Notes under the pieces: model-generated
The model's database searches: none
What the model was told of the DNA's origin: nothing
What the model saw: only the letters and a program-made list of their open reading frames with translations
Shown: positions 9,123 to 28,000 of the stretch, piece after piece
Layout of the letters: each line of letters begins with the position of its first letter
Position numbering within the stretch: position 1 is the stretch's first letter
NCBI GenBank assembly: GCA_036023115.1
Contig: JAYKKT010000055.1
Span: 10,794,501-10,858,500, forward strand
Length of the DNA stretch: 64,000 nt
Origin: Brasenia schreberi
Lineage: Eukaryota; Streptophyta; Magnoliopsida; Nymphaeales; Cabombaceae
Reading direction: 5' to 3'
Translations under genes and position numbers: made by a program

Positions 9123-9386
9123 TGTTGGAAATCATGGAAGCGTAACGGATGATCGAATATCATAAAACGATAAGAAACAATGAAGAGAAAATATGAAAAT
9201 CAGAGGAGGGGGCATGCTCTCCAATGGAGGTCGTCCCTCCTCTCTCTCTTTCTTAATCTTAATCTCTTAACTCTAATATAAGAAGTCCAACCCTAATCAA
9301 AATGCCCTTAGTACTACGGACAATTACAATAATACCTAAAATATCAAATTTACTAAAACTGATACAAAAAAATATATTCTTCAACA
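9123..9386 (-). repeat. 5' LTR of outer element
   Basis: Begins TGTTGGAAATCATGG and ends ATTCTTCAACA on the plus strand, matching 2812-3080. Copia coding sequence resumes immediately afterwards. Confidence 0.87.
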
Positions 9387-10107
9387 CTATGGACTAACTC
9401 ATTGACACAAAAATGATGGACTGCAAGGATAGTAACTCCAATAGATCCAAATATCAAATTATATCTTGGAGATGTTGAAAATTATAAGGATGTCAATATA
9501 TATCAAAGATTAGTGGGTAAGTTGATCTATCTTACTACAGTTGGAATGGTAAGTAGATTTATGCATGCTCCTTCTAAATATCATATGAAAGTTATATATT
9601 GTATTCTCATATATCTAAAAAAACCAAGTCATGGAATATTGTATGCTAATAGAGGACATGTAGATATTGAAGTATTTACAAATGTTGATTGGACTAGATC
9701 GCAAGATGGTAGAAAGTCTACCTTATGCTACATCACTATGATTGGTGGCAATATTATTTTGTGGAAGAATAAGAAGCAAGCAATAGTAACTCGATCTAGT
9801 GTAGAGGCAGAATATCGAGCCATTGCACAAGAAATATATGAGGGAAGTCTCTCATGGTTGAGTTGGGTATGAAGACAGACAATGCTATCTCTCTTTATTG
9901 TGATAGTAAGGTAGCTATACATAACATATTGAGATATATTGTCACTTCATACGTGAGAAAATTAGAACCAAGGAGTTTAAGCTTATCTATATTTCTTTAA
10001 AAGAACATTGTGCATATTTTCTCACAAAGGCTATTACGAGACCAAATCTTATGAATACCTTTAGCAAGTTGGGAGTTATAAATATATTTCTCTCAACTTC
10101 AGGAGAG
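9387..10107 (+). pseudogene. Ty1/copia pol remnant, part 2 (RT end and RNase H)
   Basis: Continuation of the element starting at 831. It reads GDVENYKDVNIYQRLVGKLI, RFMHAPSKYHMKVIYCILIY, then the RNase H motifs VFTNVDWTRSQDGRKSTLCY and VTRSSVEAEYRAIAQ. The first RNase H Asp is changed (NVDW for the usual DADW/YADW type). It ends with CTCAACTTCAGGAGAG, a polypurine tract against the 3' LTR. Confidence 0.87.
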
Positions 10108-10376
10108 TGTTAAAGAGTATATTGGGTCTCGGGTCTAGGTATGGTTTTCTATATGTGTTCTATTCTGGCCTTGTAATATGTAAGGGTATTTTTGTCTTTC
10201 AAATTAGAACAACATTATATAATCATTGTTTAAGGAAACCTAATAATGTTTTTGAGAAGAAACCAGCAGCCCAGAGAGTCTCCCGTTGTGAGTGTGGTGA
10301 AGCAGGATCAACTGCAGGAAGTAACTCAATTTCTTGTACTATGTTGATTCTATTCAATAAAGATTATTGTGTAACA
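10108..10376 (+). repeat. 3' LTR of copia element 831-10376
   Basis: Starts TGTTAAAGAGTAT after the polypurine tract and ends GTGTAACA. A TATATAATC box at about 10215 and AATAAAG at 10357 are plausible promoter and poly(A) signals. No partner 5' LTR is in the window. Confidence 0.75.
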
Positions 10377-10398
10377 ACCAACACAAAGCCTTTTCCCA

Positions 10399-11628
<1,230 letters not shown>

Positions 11629-13050
11629 CTTGTAAGCTGAAGCTCCATCAAGGCAGAAATAACAGTTGTCAATAGCGAAAAGTTGACATGTTTAACTCTT
11701 GTCCTTATATGTATGTTCTGTTTTATGGTAGTGTGTTTTTTTTTGTTCAAACGAGAGTTTCATCCCTCAACGTTCCCCTTCGAGACGCGGAAACTTTTCA
11801 ACTTTTTCCTTTGATGTAACCGAGATTGAGAAACTCTTTTGGGCACTCAGGGCAAAATGGTGTTTGCACTCGGGGCATTAGCTAATCTGGCAGGTAGTTG
11901 ACTCACAAGATGAAGGTCACGAGTTGGATACTCGGGGCACTCATACTGGCTTCTGCCTTCCCATTTAACCAAGAGGAACAAAACGTTGTCTGGCGGCACA
12001 CGGTTAGCCTTTTCCTGCAACAATTCACTTCAGTAGAAGGCGCCGGTACAGAAGACGAACTATTGTTTATAAAATCTCTGCCTGATAGAGCAGAATGAGA
12101 TTGGTTTCTCTGAGCTTCCTGGATGATTTGTTTCCCATGGGTTTATTTCTGTTTTTTGCTTACGGGTAGACGGAAGATCCATTTTGAATCTTTGTTGACG
12201 ACAAAGCTAAGAATGAGCGGCGAGTATGATCGGAGTATTGATTGCACTGCAAAAGAGGCCGTGAAAGGCTAAAAGGTGTTGGAAGGAAACCATAAAATGT
12301 GAAATATAGCATTTTTAGCGGGAAGATGATGAAGATACATCTGAATGGTATCGAAGGATCATGTAATTGATCCCACTCTAAAAAAGTATTGGTTTTGATT
12401 AGCAAGAATATGTGCGGGCCTTTCTTCAACGTACTTCGCCATGAGGTCCATTTATGTGGTCTTTGAAACGATCTTTCCATTTGGTTATGGAATTCTTGAT
12501 AACTTGTTTGTAACCTGTCGTTCTAATGCTTGTGAATTCGCATCGCATTATGCAGCGAATTCTGCAGGCAGGGTCAGGTAAAGATCAGAAGGTTTAAACA
12601 TGAGAGCTACAAAATAGTGTCAGCAAGCCTTCGTTCAGAACTGTGGCAATATTGCATGTTCTATATCCTAGAGCCTTTAAGAGAGGTAAAAGGAAGAAAA
12701 GGTCAAGAGTTGAGTGGGATTTGCATGGTGGAAATGAAATTACTTCTGGCTGCTAGATCCACCCAAGCTTAGGCTCTAGCGGCCAGGAGGGTCCTTTCCT
12801 CAGAGACTATGCTAAGAGTTGATCAACTTGGAGAGTGTGGCACATTAGTGTTGCTCTGTGTAGGAAATTGTAACAAAAAAGTTCTTGTATTCTTTTCAAC
12901 CAAATGTATGCCACATGGTTCCATAATTTTTCGCAATATCTTCAAAATGGTAGCACAAAACCTCGGAACGTTTCTTGGAAAATGTGAATGCTGCTAATCC
13001 TCTTCATAGTATGCCTTACTATTAAGAGATGCAATACAAAAGCATACACA
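11629..13050. other. No supported gene
   Basis: This holds the sequence following the SQD1 copy and the 3' flank of the YqgF-like gene. An open frame at 11898-12098 (66 codons, MTHKMKVTSWILGALILASA start, signal-like) has no recognised relative and no supporting context. Nothing else convincing. Confidence 0.5.
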
Positions 13051-19724
<6,674 letters not shown>

Positions 19725-20584
19725 CTGAGGTGGACAATGAGAAAATGTGGTGAGCCAATCACATAATATGAAGAAAAAGATTTAGAACATTTGACCATAC
19801 TTCTCATCCATTTAGCCATAACTAAACAATAAAAGTATTGTACATTACTCCCGGACATGGGGTGTCTCACACCACTAAAAGCTAAAGCAAGAGGAAATGA
19901 AAATAGCAATGAGCTGATCCATAGCGGGCATAGGTCCTAGAATAGCTTTGCCACTTGAGTGATCATATTGCCGTTCTAGTGTGTTAGGGCAATGGAATGA
20001 AATTTTATCTATATAGCTAGTTATTGCCATCAGAAAGAGCACACACGTACTACAATTGATGTAATCATCATCGTTCATTTGGTGCAAGGCAACATTTCTG
20101 ATCAACTACTCTCCTCTTGTAAGGCCAGCATATTCTATGCTTCAATTCCATGGCGTGGGACTAGAGGGAACAACCATTAGTTGTCTTCAAACAGTTGACA
20201 TGTACTCAAATTATCCACGAGATGAGGGTCATTTACGATAGAAAAAATAGGGTGACTTGAGAAGAATTCTTTGTTTCTTTTTGACAGATGATCTGATCTT
20301 TACCAAGTTCCTCAAGGATATAGAGCTTGGGGAGCTCAAAGCCGGTCAAGATCTGAACAGCAAAGAGCACTCAACTACTATGAATCCGTCTCTTTGAGCA
20401 CCATCTAGTGGTGGTAAGTTTTAGTTGACTGAAATCCTTTGGAAACAAAAGCAAATAATTCACAATGCTCATACTATTGGCTACTAGCTAAAAGTTAGAA
20501 CACGAGTGCTTTGTCCAAAGAACTCATGAAATCCAGAAGATCTGGTTGCAGAGTAGTAGTTTTAGTACAAGTGTAAGGCGCTTT
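19725..20584. other. 5' flank of the YqgF-like gene
   Basis: No gene recognised. It should contain the promoter and 5' UTR of the minus-strand nuclease gene, but I see no element I would call. Confidence 0.4.
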
Positions 20585-20589
20585 AGAAT

Positions 20590-20864
20590 TGTAACGAAAC
20601 AAGCTTGCAAGCTTCTGGTGGCTACCACAGTCCACTACAACCGATTTGCACAATGCAATCTTCACGAACAAAACACCAAACACTTGTGTGCATAAAAGAG
20701 AAGAATCACTTCAAAAGAAAAAGCTTTATTAATCAAGCACTAATGTTGGCAGCATGCTGCCTAAAGGGACAGATCTTCCGTTCTACAAAGATCAGAAATA
20801 AATAAAGGAAAAAGGAAAATTACAGAAACAAAAAACAAAAAATTACAATTTTATATATTTAATA
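20590..20864 (-). repeat. 3' LTR (interrupted at its end by the RTE LINE)
   Basis: Shares with 24216-24533 the AAACAAGCTTGCAAGCTT start and a GGCAGCATG.TGCCTAAAGG block. Its last bases (ATATTTAATA) and the adjoining CCCCC polypurine complement were duplicated by the LINE insertion. Confidence 0.85.
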
Positions 20865-20870
20865 CCCCCA

Positions 20871-21857
20871 TTGACATATATTAACCTTATAAGAGACATG
20901 TATGATGGTGCAAAAACATGTGTGAGGACTCATGAAGGAACGACAGGCTTCTTTGAAGTTAATATTGGGTTACATCAAGGATCAATTTTAAGTCCATACT
21001 TATTTATAATGGTGATGGATGAGTTAACAAAACATATTCAAGATGAAGTACCTTGGTGTATGTTATTTGTAGATGACATTGTATTAGTGGAGGAGTCTAA
21101 GGAAAAAGTTAATAGAAAATTGGAACTATGGAGAGAAACATTAGAAAGCAAAGGCCTCCGACTTAGTAGAACAAAGACAAAATATATGGAATGTAAGTTT
21201 GATCATTTGGCTACTTCAGAGGACATAAAAATTAAAATTGGCACACACTACATTCCCCAAAAGGAAAGTTTTAAATACCTAGGGTCAATTTTTCAAAGTG
21301 ATGGAAGAATTGATGGAGATGTTACACAAAGAATTAATGCTGGTTGGTTAAAATGGAGAGGAGCATCAGGTATTCTTTGTGATAAGAAGATACCATTAAA
21401 ATTAAAAGGTAAATATTATAGAGCAGCAATTAGGCCTGCCATGTTTTATGGTTCTGAGTGTTGGGCAGTTAATCATCAACATGTACAAAAGATGTCTGTG
21501 ACAAAAATGAAGATGTTGAGATGGATGAGTGGTCATACAAGAAAAGACCGTATACATAATGAGGTTATTAGAAACAAATTAGGAGTGGCACCAATAGAGG
21601 ATAAAATGAGAGAACATCATTTAAGATGGTTTGGACATATAGAAAGAAGATCAAAAGAAGAACCTCTAAGAAGGTTAGAAAAACTAAATTTGGAAAGTAT
21701 TAAAAGAGGTAGAGAACGACCACAAAAGTGTTAAAGAAACAATAAAGAATGATCTAGCTTATTGGGAGTTAACTGCTAACATGGCACACGATAGGGATAT
21801 GTGGAAACAAAGAATCCATGTAGCCGACCCCGTCTAGTATGGGAAAAGGCTTAGTTG
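20871..21857 (+). mobile_element. 5'-truncated RTE-clade LINE
   Basis: An open frame of 287 codons (20871-21734) encodes the C-terminal half of a non-LTR reverse transcriptase: HQGSILSPYLFIMVMDELTK, the catalytic MLFVDDIVLVEE, KSFKYLGSIFQSDG-like motif, AAIRPAMFYGSECWAV, MLRWMSGHTRKDRI and HHLRWFGHIERR. A one-base shift near 21722 then gives KETIKNDLAYWELTANMAHD ending IHVADPV and a stop. The element ends GGCTTAGTTG and is flanked by a 19-bp TSD, TATATATTTAATACCCCCA, at 20852-20870 and 21858-21876. Endonuclease and the RT N-terminal part are missing. Its tail recurs as truncated copies across the window. Confidence 0.9.
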
Positions 21858-22139
21858 TATATATTTAATACCCCCAAACATTATGGGGTAACACGGAAAG
21901 TTTATCTATCAAAAAGTGAAATCTTGGCACAACAAGAGACTTGGTAAACACATATGTGAGTTAATATTATGAGCACAGATGGTGAAGCTCAAGATTTCCT
22001 TGTAGATATTCTTCTTTCACATAACGACAATTTATTTCGATGTATTTTATCCGTTAATAAAACGATTTGTTATTGGTTATGTATATAGCACTTTTATTAT
22101 AACAATAAGTACAAGAACAAAATCAATACTAATGTCTAA

Positions 22140-23110
22140 ATCTTTGAGTAACCTTCTTATCCATACTAGTGTAGGTCATGGCATTGTATTGTGCTTCAAT
22201 GGAGGAGAGATAGACTTTTTGTTGTTTTTTACATCTCTACGATATAGATAAGTTACCTAAAAGGCACAACATCCGATGGTGGAGTCTATATCATTAACAT
22301 CACCATCCTAATCCGCATTAATATAAATAGTTAAATTAAACAAATAAGAAGAGGGTAAAAAACTCTCTATTAGTAGTATATTCTTTAGATATCTCACTAT
22401 TTTCATGGCTACACTCATATCCACTATAGCATGTACATGTTGAAATTGACTAATAATGTGAATAGCATGTGCAATGTTTAGAGAAATGAAATACCTCCTT
22501 TTGTTGCATGTCACCTCATTTCATCTCGTATATCCAAGGTCCTTCATTTCAAATATTTTATTGAGTGCTTGCTTAATCGGTTATATCTCTAATTCATCAC
22601 TTCTAGTGATTATCATGTTATCAACATAAAGCAGTAATATAACTATAAAAGTAACAAAGTCATGTTTAAGCATAAGATTACTAAGCTTGTCAAACGAAGC
22701 CTTAGGAGCTTGTTTAAGTCCATACAAAGAGTTTTTATGCGAAATATATTATTATTTGGTGTAGTAAAACCTAAAGGAGGTTTTTATATAATCGTTTTCC
22801 TTCAAACATCCATTCAAGAAGATATTTTTCACATCCATTTGAAAAATATCATAATAAGGGCTCTAAGTTTCTAACCTTGGTCATTCTAGTTATTGGTGCA
22901 AAAGTCTCCTCATAATCTATTCTGCATTCCTCAGCATATCCTTTTGCAACTAATCATGCTTTATACCTTTTTATAGTTCCATCACTCTTGTCTTGACTAT
23001 GTATACCCATCTTCAATCTACGGTTTTCTTATCCTTGAGTCGTTCAACAATATCCTAAGTTTGGGCTTTTTCTAAAGCATCAAGCTCCTTTTTTAAAGCA
23101 ATAAGCCATT
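22140..23110 (-). pseudogene. Copia RT/RNase H remnant
   Basis: Fragmented minus frames fit copia RT and RNase H order: an RT N-terminal region around 22900-23100, then MTCNKRRYFISLNIAHAIHI and MSVAMKIVRYLKNI (RNase H side) at 22308-22514. Many stops. It belongs to the element 20590-24533. Confidence 0.6.
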
Positions 23111-23412
23111 CTTGAGTGTTAGCGGTTTCCTTAAATAACTTTGGCTCACTAATAAATGCAAAAACAATCACAAGCGTTCCATGAGGGAGTTATAGAACAA
23201 GCAGCATCGAAGACAAAGACCCTTTCTTTTAGTTATTCTTCTAGTTGCCTCATATTATCTTGCAATGCTTCTAGTGTAGAGGTTTGGCCCACCTCTCCAT
23301 CAACGAAAGCTAACTTTTTTTTCAACTTAGTAGCAAATAACCTCCTTTCGTGTCATTGTTTCTTTCATTTTTAAAGTGTGAAGGTCGATAAGGCTTAAAA
23401 AATGCCCCAAGT

Positions 23413-23838
23413 CTAGAAGCAACTGAGACGGGTATGAATTTTGGCTTCCCCAAGTCTTGTTTCCGCCATAAGCAAGTCCACAAGAATTTCATCCAGTGTA
23501 GAAAACGGTTTCCAATGCATCAAAGAGGTTCTCACACTTTCAAATTCTTCTCTCAAATCACTCATAAATTGATAGCAAAAATCTTTATTTTGTTTACTTT
23601 GTCTAGCATAACAACAATGTGCACACTTTTTAAGATAGCCTCGTAATTGATTCCAAATATTTGAATATTCGCTAAAAAATAAATTTACTCCTTCATCACC
23701 TTGTTTTAAATAGGATAACTTATTTCTAAGTGTCATCCGATATGCAACAACATTTTGCACACGAGCTTTTTTAGATATTCCCATTGCTTTTCTAGCATTA
23801 GTGAAGTTGGACAAACTATCCTTGATATAATTATTCAC
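23413..23838 (-). CDS. Gag-like (UBN2-type) protein of the copia element
   Basis: A 141-codon open frame reads MNNYIKDSLSNFTNARKAMG, LRNKLSYLKQGDEGVNLFFS, EYSNIWNQLRGYLKKCAHCC, then DFCYQFMSDLREEFESVRTS and DEILVDLLMAETRLGEAKI. The pattern W..L......C..C......DR...FLMGLN..Y...R..IL...P.P.L...F..L...E is that of plant copia gag (UBN2 family). The start of gag and the zinc knuckle are not in this frame. No integrase follows before the RT remnants. Confidence 0.7.
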   Translation of the reverse strand: MNNYIKDSLSNFTNARKAMGISKKARVQNVVAYRMTLRNKLSYLKQGDEGVNLFFSEYSNIWNQLRGYLKKCAHCCYARQSKQNKDFCYQFMSDLREEFESVRTSLMHWKPFSTLDEILVDLLMAETRLGEAKIHTRLSCF

Positions 23839-24215
23839 ATTGTTGATAAGAATTCATAACACTAACACTATGTTCAGTGACCGCCCTCGTATTCCTCATT
23901 TTACTCTTGTGTGGGAATAAGGGATCACTCTACCTTTATGTCACTCACATATCCCCATAATTTTTGAAATAGACAGTTTTCCATAGTTTAGACACATGTC
24001 TTATAATTCATGTTTGTTAAACAAAAGTGAAACCTTTGTCCTCTGTTATGATTTATAAGACATCAAAAAAGCAACCCAAACTTCGTTGGAATTCATTGAG
24101 AAGGAACGAGATACTGAAAGAAAGATGATAGAAAGAAAGTCTTGTTCCTCTTAACATCTCTACCACTAAGCATGCAATCCAAAACAGTCCCAAATGTGAT
24201 TCGACTCTAATACCA

Positions 24216-24533
24216 TGTAATGAAACAAGCTTGCAAGCTTTTGATGGCTGCCACAGTCCACCACAACCGATTTGCACAATGTAATCTTCACGAATAAAAC
24301 ACCAAACACTTGGTGTATATAAAAGAGAGGAATAACTTGAGAAGAAAAAGCTTTATTAATCAAGCACTAAGACTTGTACATAAGAGTTTACACTCAACGC
24401 TTTTTATAGGGCTGAGACAAGAGAGTTGTTGGCAGCATGTTGCCTAAAGGGACAGGTCTGCCCTTTTACACAGATAAAAAATAAAGAAAATTACATAAAA
24501 AAAAACAAAAGATTACATCTTATACACTTAACA
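24216..24533 (-). repeat. 5' LTR of element 20590-24533
   Basis: TGTAATGAAACAAGC to TACACTTAACA on the plus strand, with the primer-binding site on its left and TSD AGAAT on its right. Confidence 0.88.
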
Positions 24534-24538
24534 AGAAT

Positions 24539-24853
24539 CTCAAAGATAAGGCTTTCATTTGCATTTGTGCTTGTGTGCATTGAGCATCTTTAATTCCCTC
24601 CTTCCCTCCACTCCTTCTTTCTGTGTGGCCCATAGAAACAACTGACACCAGAGGGCAAGGCACTGATGACCCAACCTCTTTTTTTCAGCTTACGTCCACC
24701 TAATCTACTACATGGAAACAAGTGTTGCTTCAAAAATTAGAGTCACAAACTTAAAAATGGTTCATGAATTAAATTGATTGCTAAAGTTTGATCTTTGCAA
24801 CTTAATGACCAAATAACTAATATCATGTCCCAACTACATTAGCATGGTGCTTG
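24539..24853. other. No recognised feature
   Basis: AT-rich spacer between two LTR elements; I see no gene or repeat here. Confidence 0.4.
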
Positions 24854-25403
24854 TGTTAGAAAACAAGTAAGTTTCTTGAATCCTTGAATCCCTTTTATTG
24901 AATGATCAAATCTATATACAATAAGTCACACAAGGCTTTTGTTTATGAAATACATTATGGGTATTTATGGAGAGAAAAAGAAGAGTGAAAGTCATCAACA
25001 TTCAGCTATTGGTTGCTGAAGATTGCCCAACAACTATTTTACTAGTCGTTGGGCCCCCTGGGGCCCTAACAGGGTATCTTAAGTCCGTTGGGACCAGTAT
25101 TGTTTGACACGTATCGTATCGCGTATCGTTGGACTCCACAATACGGGCGTATCGTATCACCCATATCGTACTTTAATATTAAAATAATATAAAAATTATT
25201 TTAAAAATCAAGAAACATTAGTAAAAATATGAAAAAAATCAAGAAAAATATAGAAAAAACTGGTAATTGCTTTAAATTCATATAATACAAAGTTTAGTAT
25301 AGATTAAGCATTCAACATTGAACAATTGCATCCAAATTTACATATTTTGAATAAAAAAAATGAAATACATTTACATTTTACAAATTATAATCAGGATCAT
25401 CAA

Positions 25404-28000
25404 CTAAATAATCTTATCTTCTCCTTGTTGAAGATCCTCATCATCATCATCAATACCTTCTGCTTGGAAATCAAATTCTTCTCCTTGATATTGTTGTTGC
25501 GCTCCTTCGAAATTAATCCATACAATGTCTTCTTCAGTTAGGAGGGCATTTTCTTTACTGTCTTCTATAATCCAGTCTTTTAATATATAAAAATTATCCA
25601 AACTTATTGTATCAAATTGGCTTTCTTGTCTATTTACTTTTTTTAATTGTTTACAACAAAAAAAGATAAGCAACAACAACAACAACAACTAAGCCTTTTC
25701 CCATACTAGACGGAGTCGGCTACATGGATTCTTTGTTTCCACAGATCCCTATCGTGTGCCATGTTAGCAATTAGTAAATAATATTAACAATTGAAGTCAA
25801 ACAATTTATTGAATTGAACATTTAAGTAATACAACTTTACCTTTCAAGAAGGCGCATGTTACAACAAATAAAAACTAAATCATTCAATCTCTTATGTTTA
25901 AACCTATTGCGCTTTTTTATATGGATGTGTTCAAAGACACTCCAATTCCTTTTACAACCCATTGCACTAAAGGTTTGGCTCAGAACTCTCACTGCAAAAT
26001 CCGTAAGGTTCGGACAATCAGTTTCAAACCTATTCCACCAAATATCTGTAGAAAAAAACAAACATTAGAGACATAATCTAAAGTAATATAAGATGTATTG
26101 ATTTAAGAAACTTAAATACAAAGATAAACAATTTACCTGGACACATAGTAGTGCGGTTGCGAATTGCTACAGGCAAGCCCATCAAGTGAAGAGCATTATC
26201 ATAGATCTCCATCTCTCGATGTATAGCATCTGCTATGCTCTCATCAGGGACTAATATATCAATACAATCAATGATGCCTCGATTAACCTCACTATTCCTT
26301 TTGAAGGTTGCTGAGTACCTAAAGATAATATGTTGCTGCATGAATAGGCTGATCCAATTATTTATTCCATATGTTATCAATGATTTTCTACACGGGCACA
26401 TAATCTCTCTTTTTTTTATTAAAATTGTTTCTAATGGCTTCTTTTGTCCTATCCTTGGCTTCATAAAGGTAGCCCATAGATGGTTTCTCCTCACTATCAG
26501 TCAATCTCAAAACCTTTACTAATGGACATGTAATCCTCAATAGTGTAACACATGCATTCCAAAATGTACTCCTGAAGAATGTCTCGAAAATCTCATTCAA
26601 CTTTCTTCTGTTCTGAGACAACTTTGCAAATTATTGTCACTCATCTAAGGAGAACATTCTCTTCAATGCTTGCTTCTGTCTCACAATACTCTGTACAGAT
26701 AAGAAGTTTGTTGCAAACCGAGTTGCAACTATTCGAAGAAGCTCTGCACCTTATGTATATCTCCTCATCATACACAAAGCAAATGCATGGTTGTAAATGA
26801 ATTTTGTGATATCTTGGCAACAATCAGTAGTTGCCTTTATTTCATCTATCTCACCAATGTCCTCAAGGATGAGATCTAAAAATTGGGCTGCACATGGTGT
26901 CCAGTAGAAAGTCCCATAAATATCACCTAACTCCTTTCCAGCTGCTTTGTAGTTAGTTGCATTATCTGTAATCAATTGGACTACATTTTCTAGCCCAACC
27001 TCTTGTATAACCTTATCAAATTCTTGCCGTAGGATATCCGCAGTGTGCCTCTCCTCTGACATGTTTAGAGATCTAAAAAACATAAGTCCTTTAAGATAGT
27101 AGATAAGAAAGTTTAGCAAGGTCCTTTCTCGCCTATCAGTCCATCCATCTACCATGATAGTGCAACATGTCTCTTTCCATGACTCTCTCAATGTCGAACA
27201 GTATTCTTGCACTTCAATGACGGTCTTATATAAGATCTTTCCTCTCAACTTCCGATAGGAGGGCATCTTGTATCCTAGACTAATGTTAGCAATTGCATTT
27301 GTCATTGCTTGAAAATGAAAACTGTTTATTGCATTGAATAGAATACATGCATCATAAATCCATCTGCCCACTGCAAGGTCTATCTGATCATGCAACTGTT
27401 CTGAAGCCATAACAACACGAATTTCAGGTTGAGCACCAGGTTTAGTAGGAAGAAAAAATAAATGTATGATAGAAGCAGTTCTTCCTCAACTCCTTCCTGA
27501 ACTTCCTCTTCTACCACCTCCAAAGTCTTCAACAACCCTCTTTTCCCTGCTAGGTGCTCGTGAACTGCTACTACCCATCTTTGTTCTGGCATCTGAAGGC
27601 AAACTATCAGTGAATCCAAATCCAATATCATCATCTTCTTTAAACCTCTCAAAATAATCCTTTTGTTGTCTCCTCTCTTGTATACTCTCAATCATCTAAA
27701 AACATTACCATTTAATACATTCTGTCAAACTTCTAACTCTGCCTGTGCAAGGAACAACTTCTTTTCTAGTCCCTGCTAAGTGGTGTTTCAACCGTGAAAT
27801 TCTACCACTAACCACCCTCTCACAAAATAAACATCTTTAATCTAGAACCCTCAACTTGTATACCCCACTGCCATGCCGGATCATCAGACTTAGAATGAGA
27901 GTCTCTACCACCCCTTCCTGTCATCTCAATTGAGTACTTTAATTCAAAAAAAAAATTGAAAATAAAAGCACTTCGTAAATCCCCAATCGTCAAATAACAC
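25404..28000 (-). pseudogene. hAT transposase (BED finger, DUF659, dimerisation region)
   Basis: N-terminal BED zinc finger near 27745-27935: DPAWQWGIQVEGSRLK, then frame-shifted CLFCERVVSGRISRLKHHLA and GTRKEVVPC. The core at 26751-27410 has KILYKTVIEVQEYCSTLRES, CCTIMVDGWTDRRERTLLNF and VVQLITDNATNYKAAGKELG. Then come CPLVKVLRLTDSEEKPSMGY (26388-26621), the C-terminal hAT dimerisation motif CPNLTDFAVRVLSQTFSAMG with CKRNWSVFEHIH (25837-26061), and an acidic tail (25404-25688). Breaks at the BED finger and between the C-terminal blocks, plus an RTE insertion at 25672, leave no intact frame; some gaps could be introns. Confidence 0.87.
25672..25775 (-). mobile_element. 5'-truncated RTE copy
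   Basis: Reverse complement of the last 100 bp of the RTE LINE: a GTT tail seen as CAACAACAAC, CTAAGCCTTTTCCCATACTA, GGCTACATGGATTCTTTGTT, then ATCGTGTGCCATGTTAGCA. It lies inside the hAT transposase region. I could not identify a duplication. Confidence 0.85.

Larger units (their letters stand above)
2812..9386 (-). mobile_element. Outer non-autonomous LTR element carrying PPR and TrmH gene fragments
   Basis: Two related LTRs (2812-3080 and 9123-9386) with TG...CA ends bound this minus-strand element. The primer-binding site lies at 9102-9122 and the polypurine tract at 3081-3098 (minus GAGGGAGG against the LTR). It interrupts copia coding sequence that continues cleanly on both sides. Inside there is no gag-pol. 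In transcript order come a leader ORF, a PPR fragment, a TrmH/SpoU fragment, more PPR, then a minisatellite. A sister element (4859-8271) sits inside it; without that, its length is about 3.2 kb. Clear target-site duplications are not visible (TACTG left, CTATG right), so ends may have mutated. It must have used proteins from an autonomous partner. Confidence 0.8.
20590..24533 (-). mobile_element. Copia-related LTR element lacking integrase
   Basis: LTRs at 20590-20864 (interrupted) and 24216-24533, with TSD AGAAT at 20585-20589 and 24534-24538. The primer-binding site (minus CATGGTATTAGAGTCG) abuts 24216. The internal part has gag and RT/RNase H remnants only. A younger RTE LINE sits at the inner edge of the 3' LTR. 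Confidence 0.88.
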
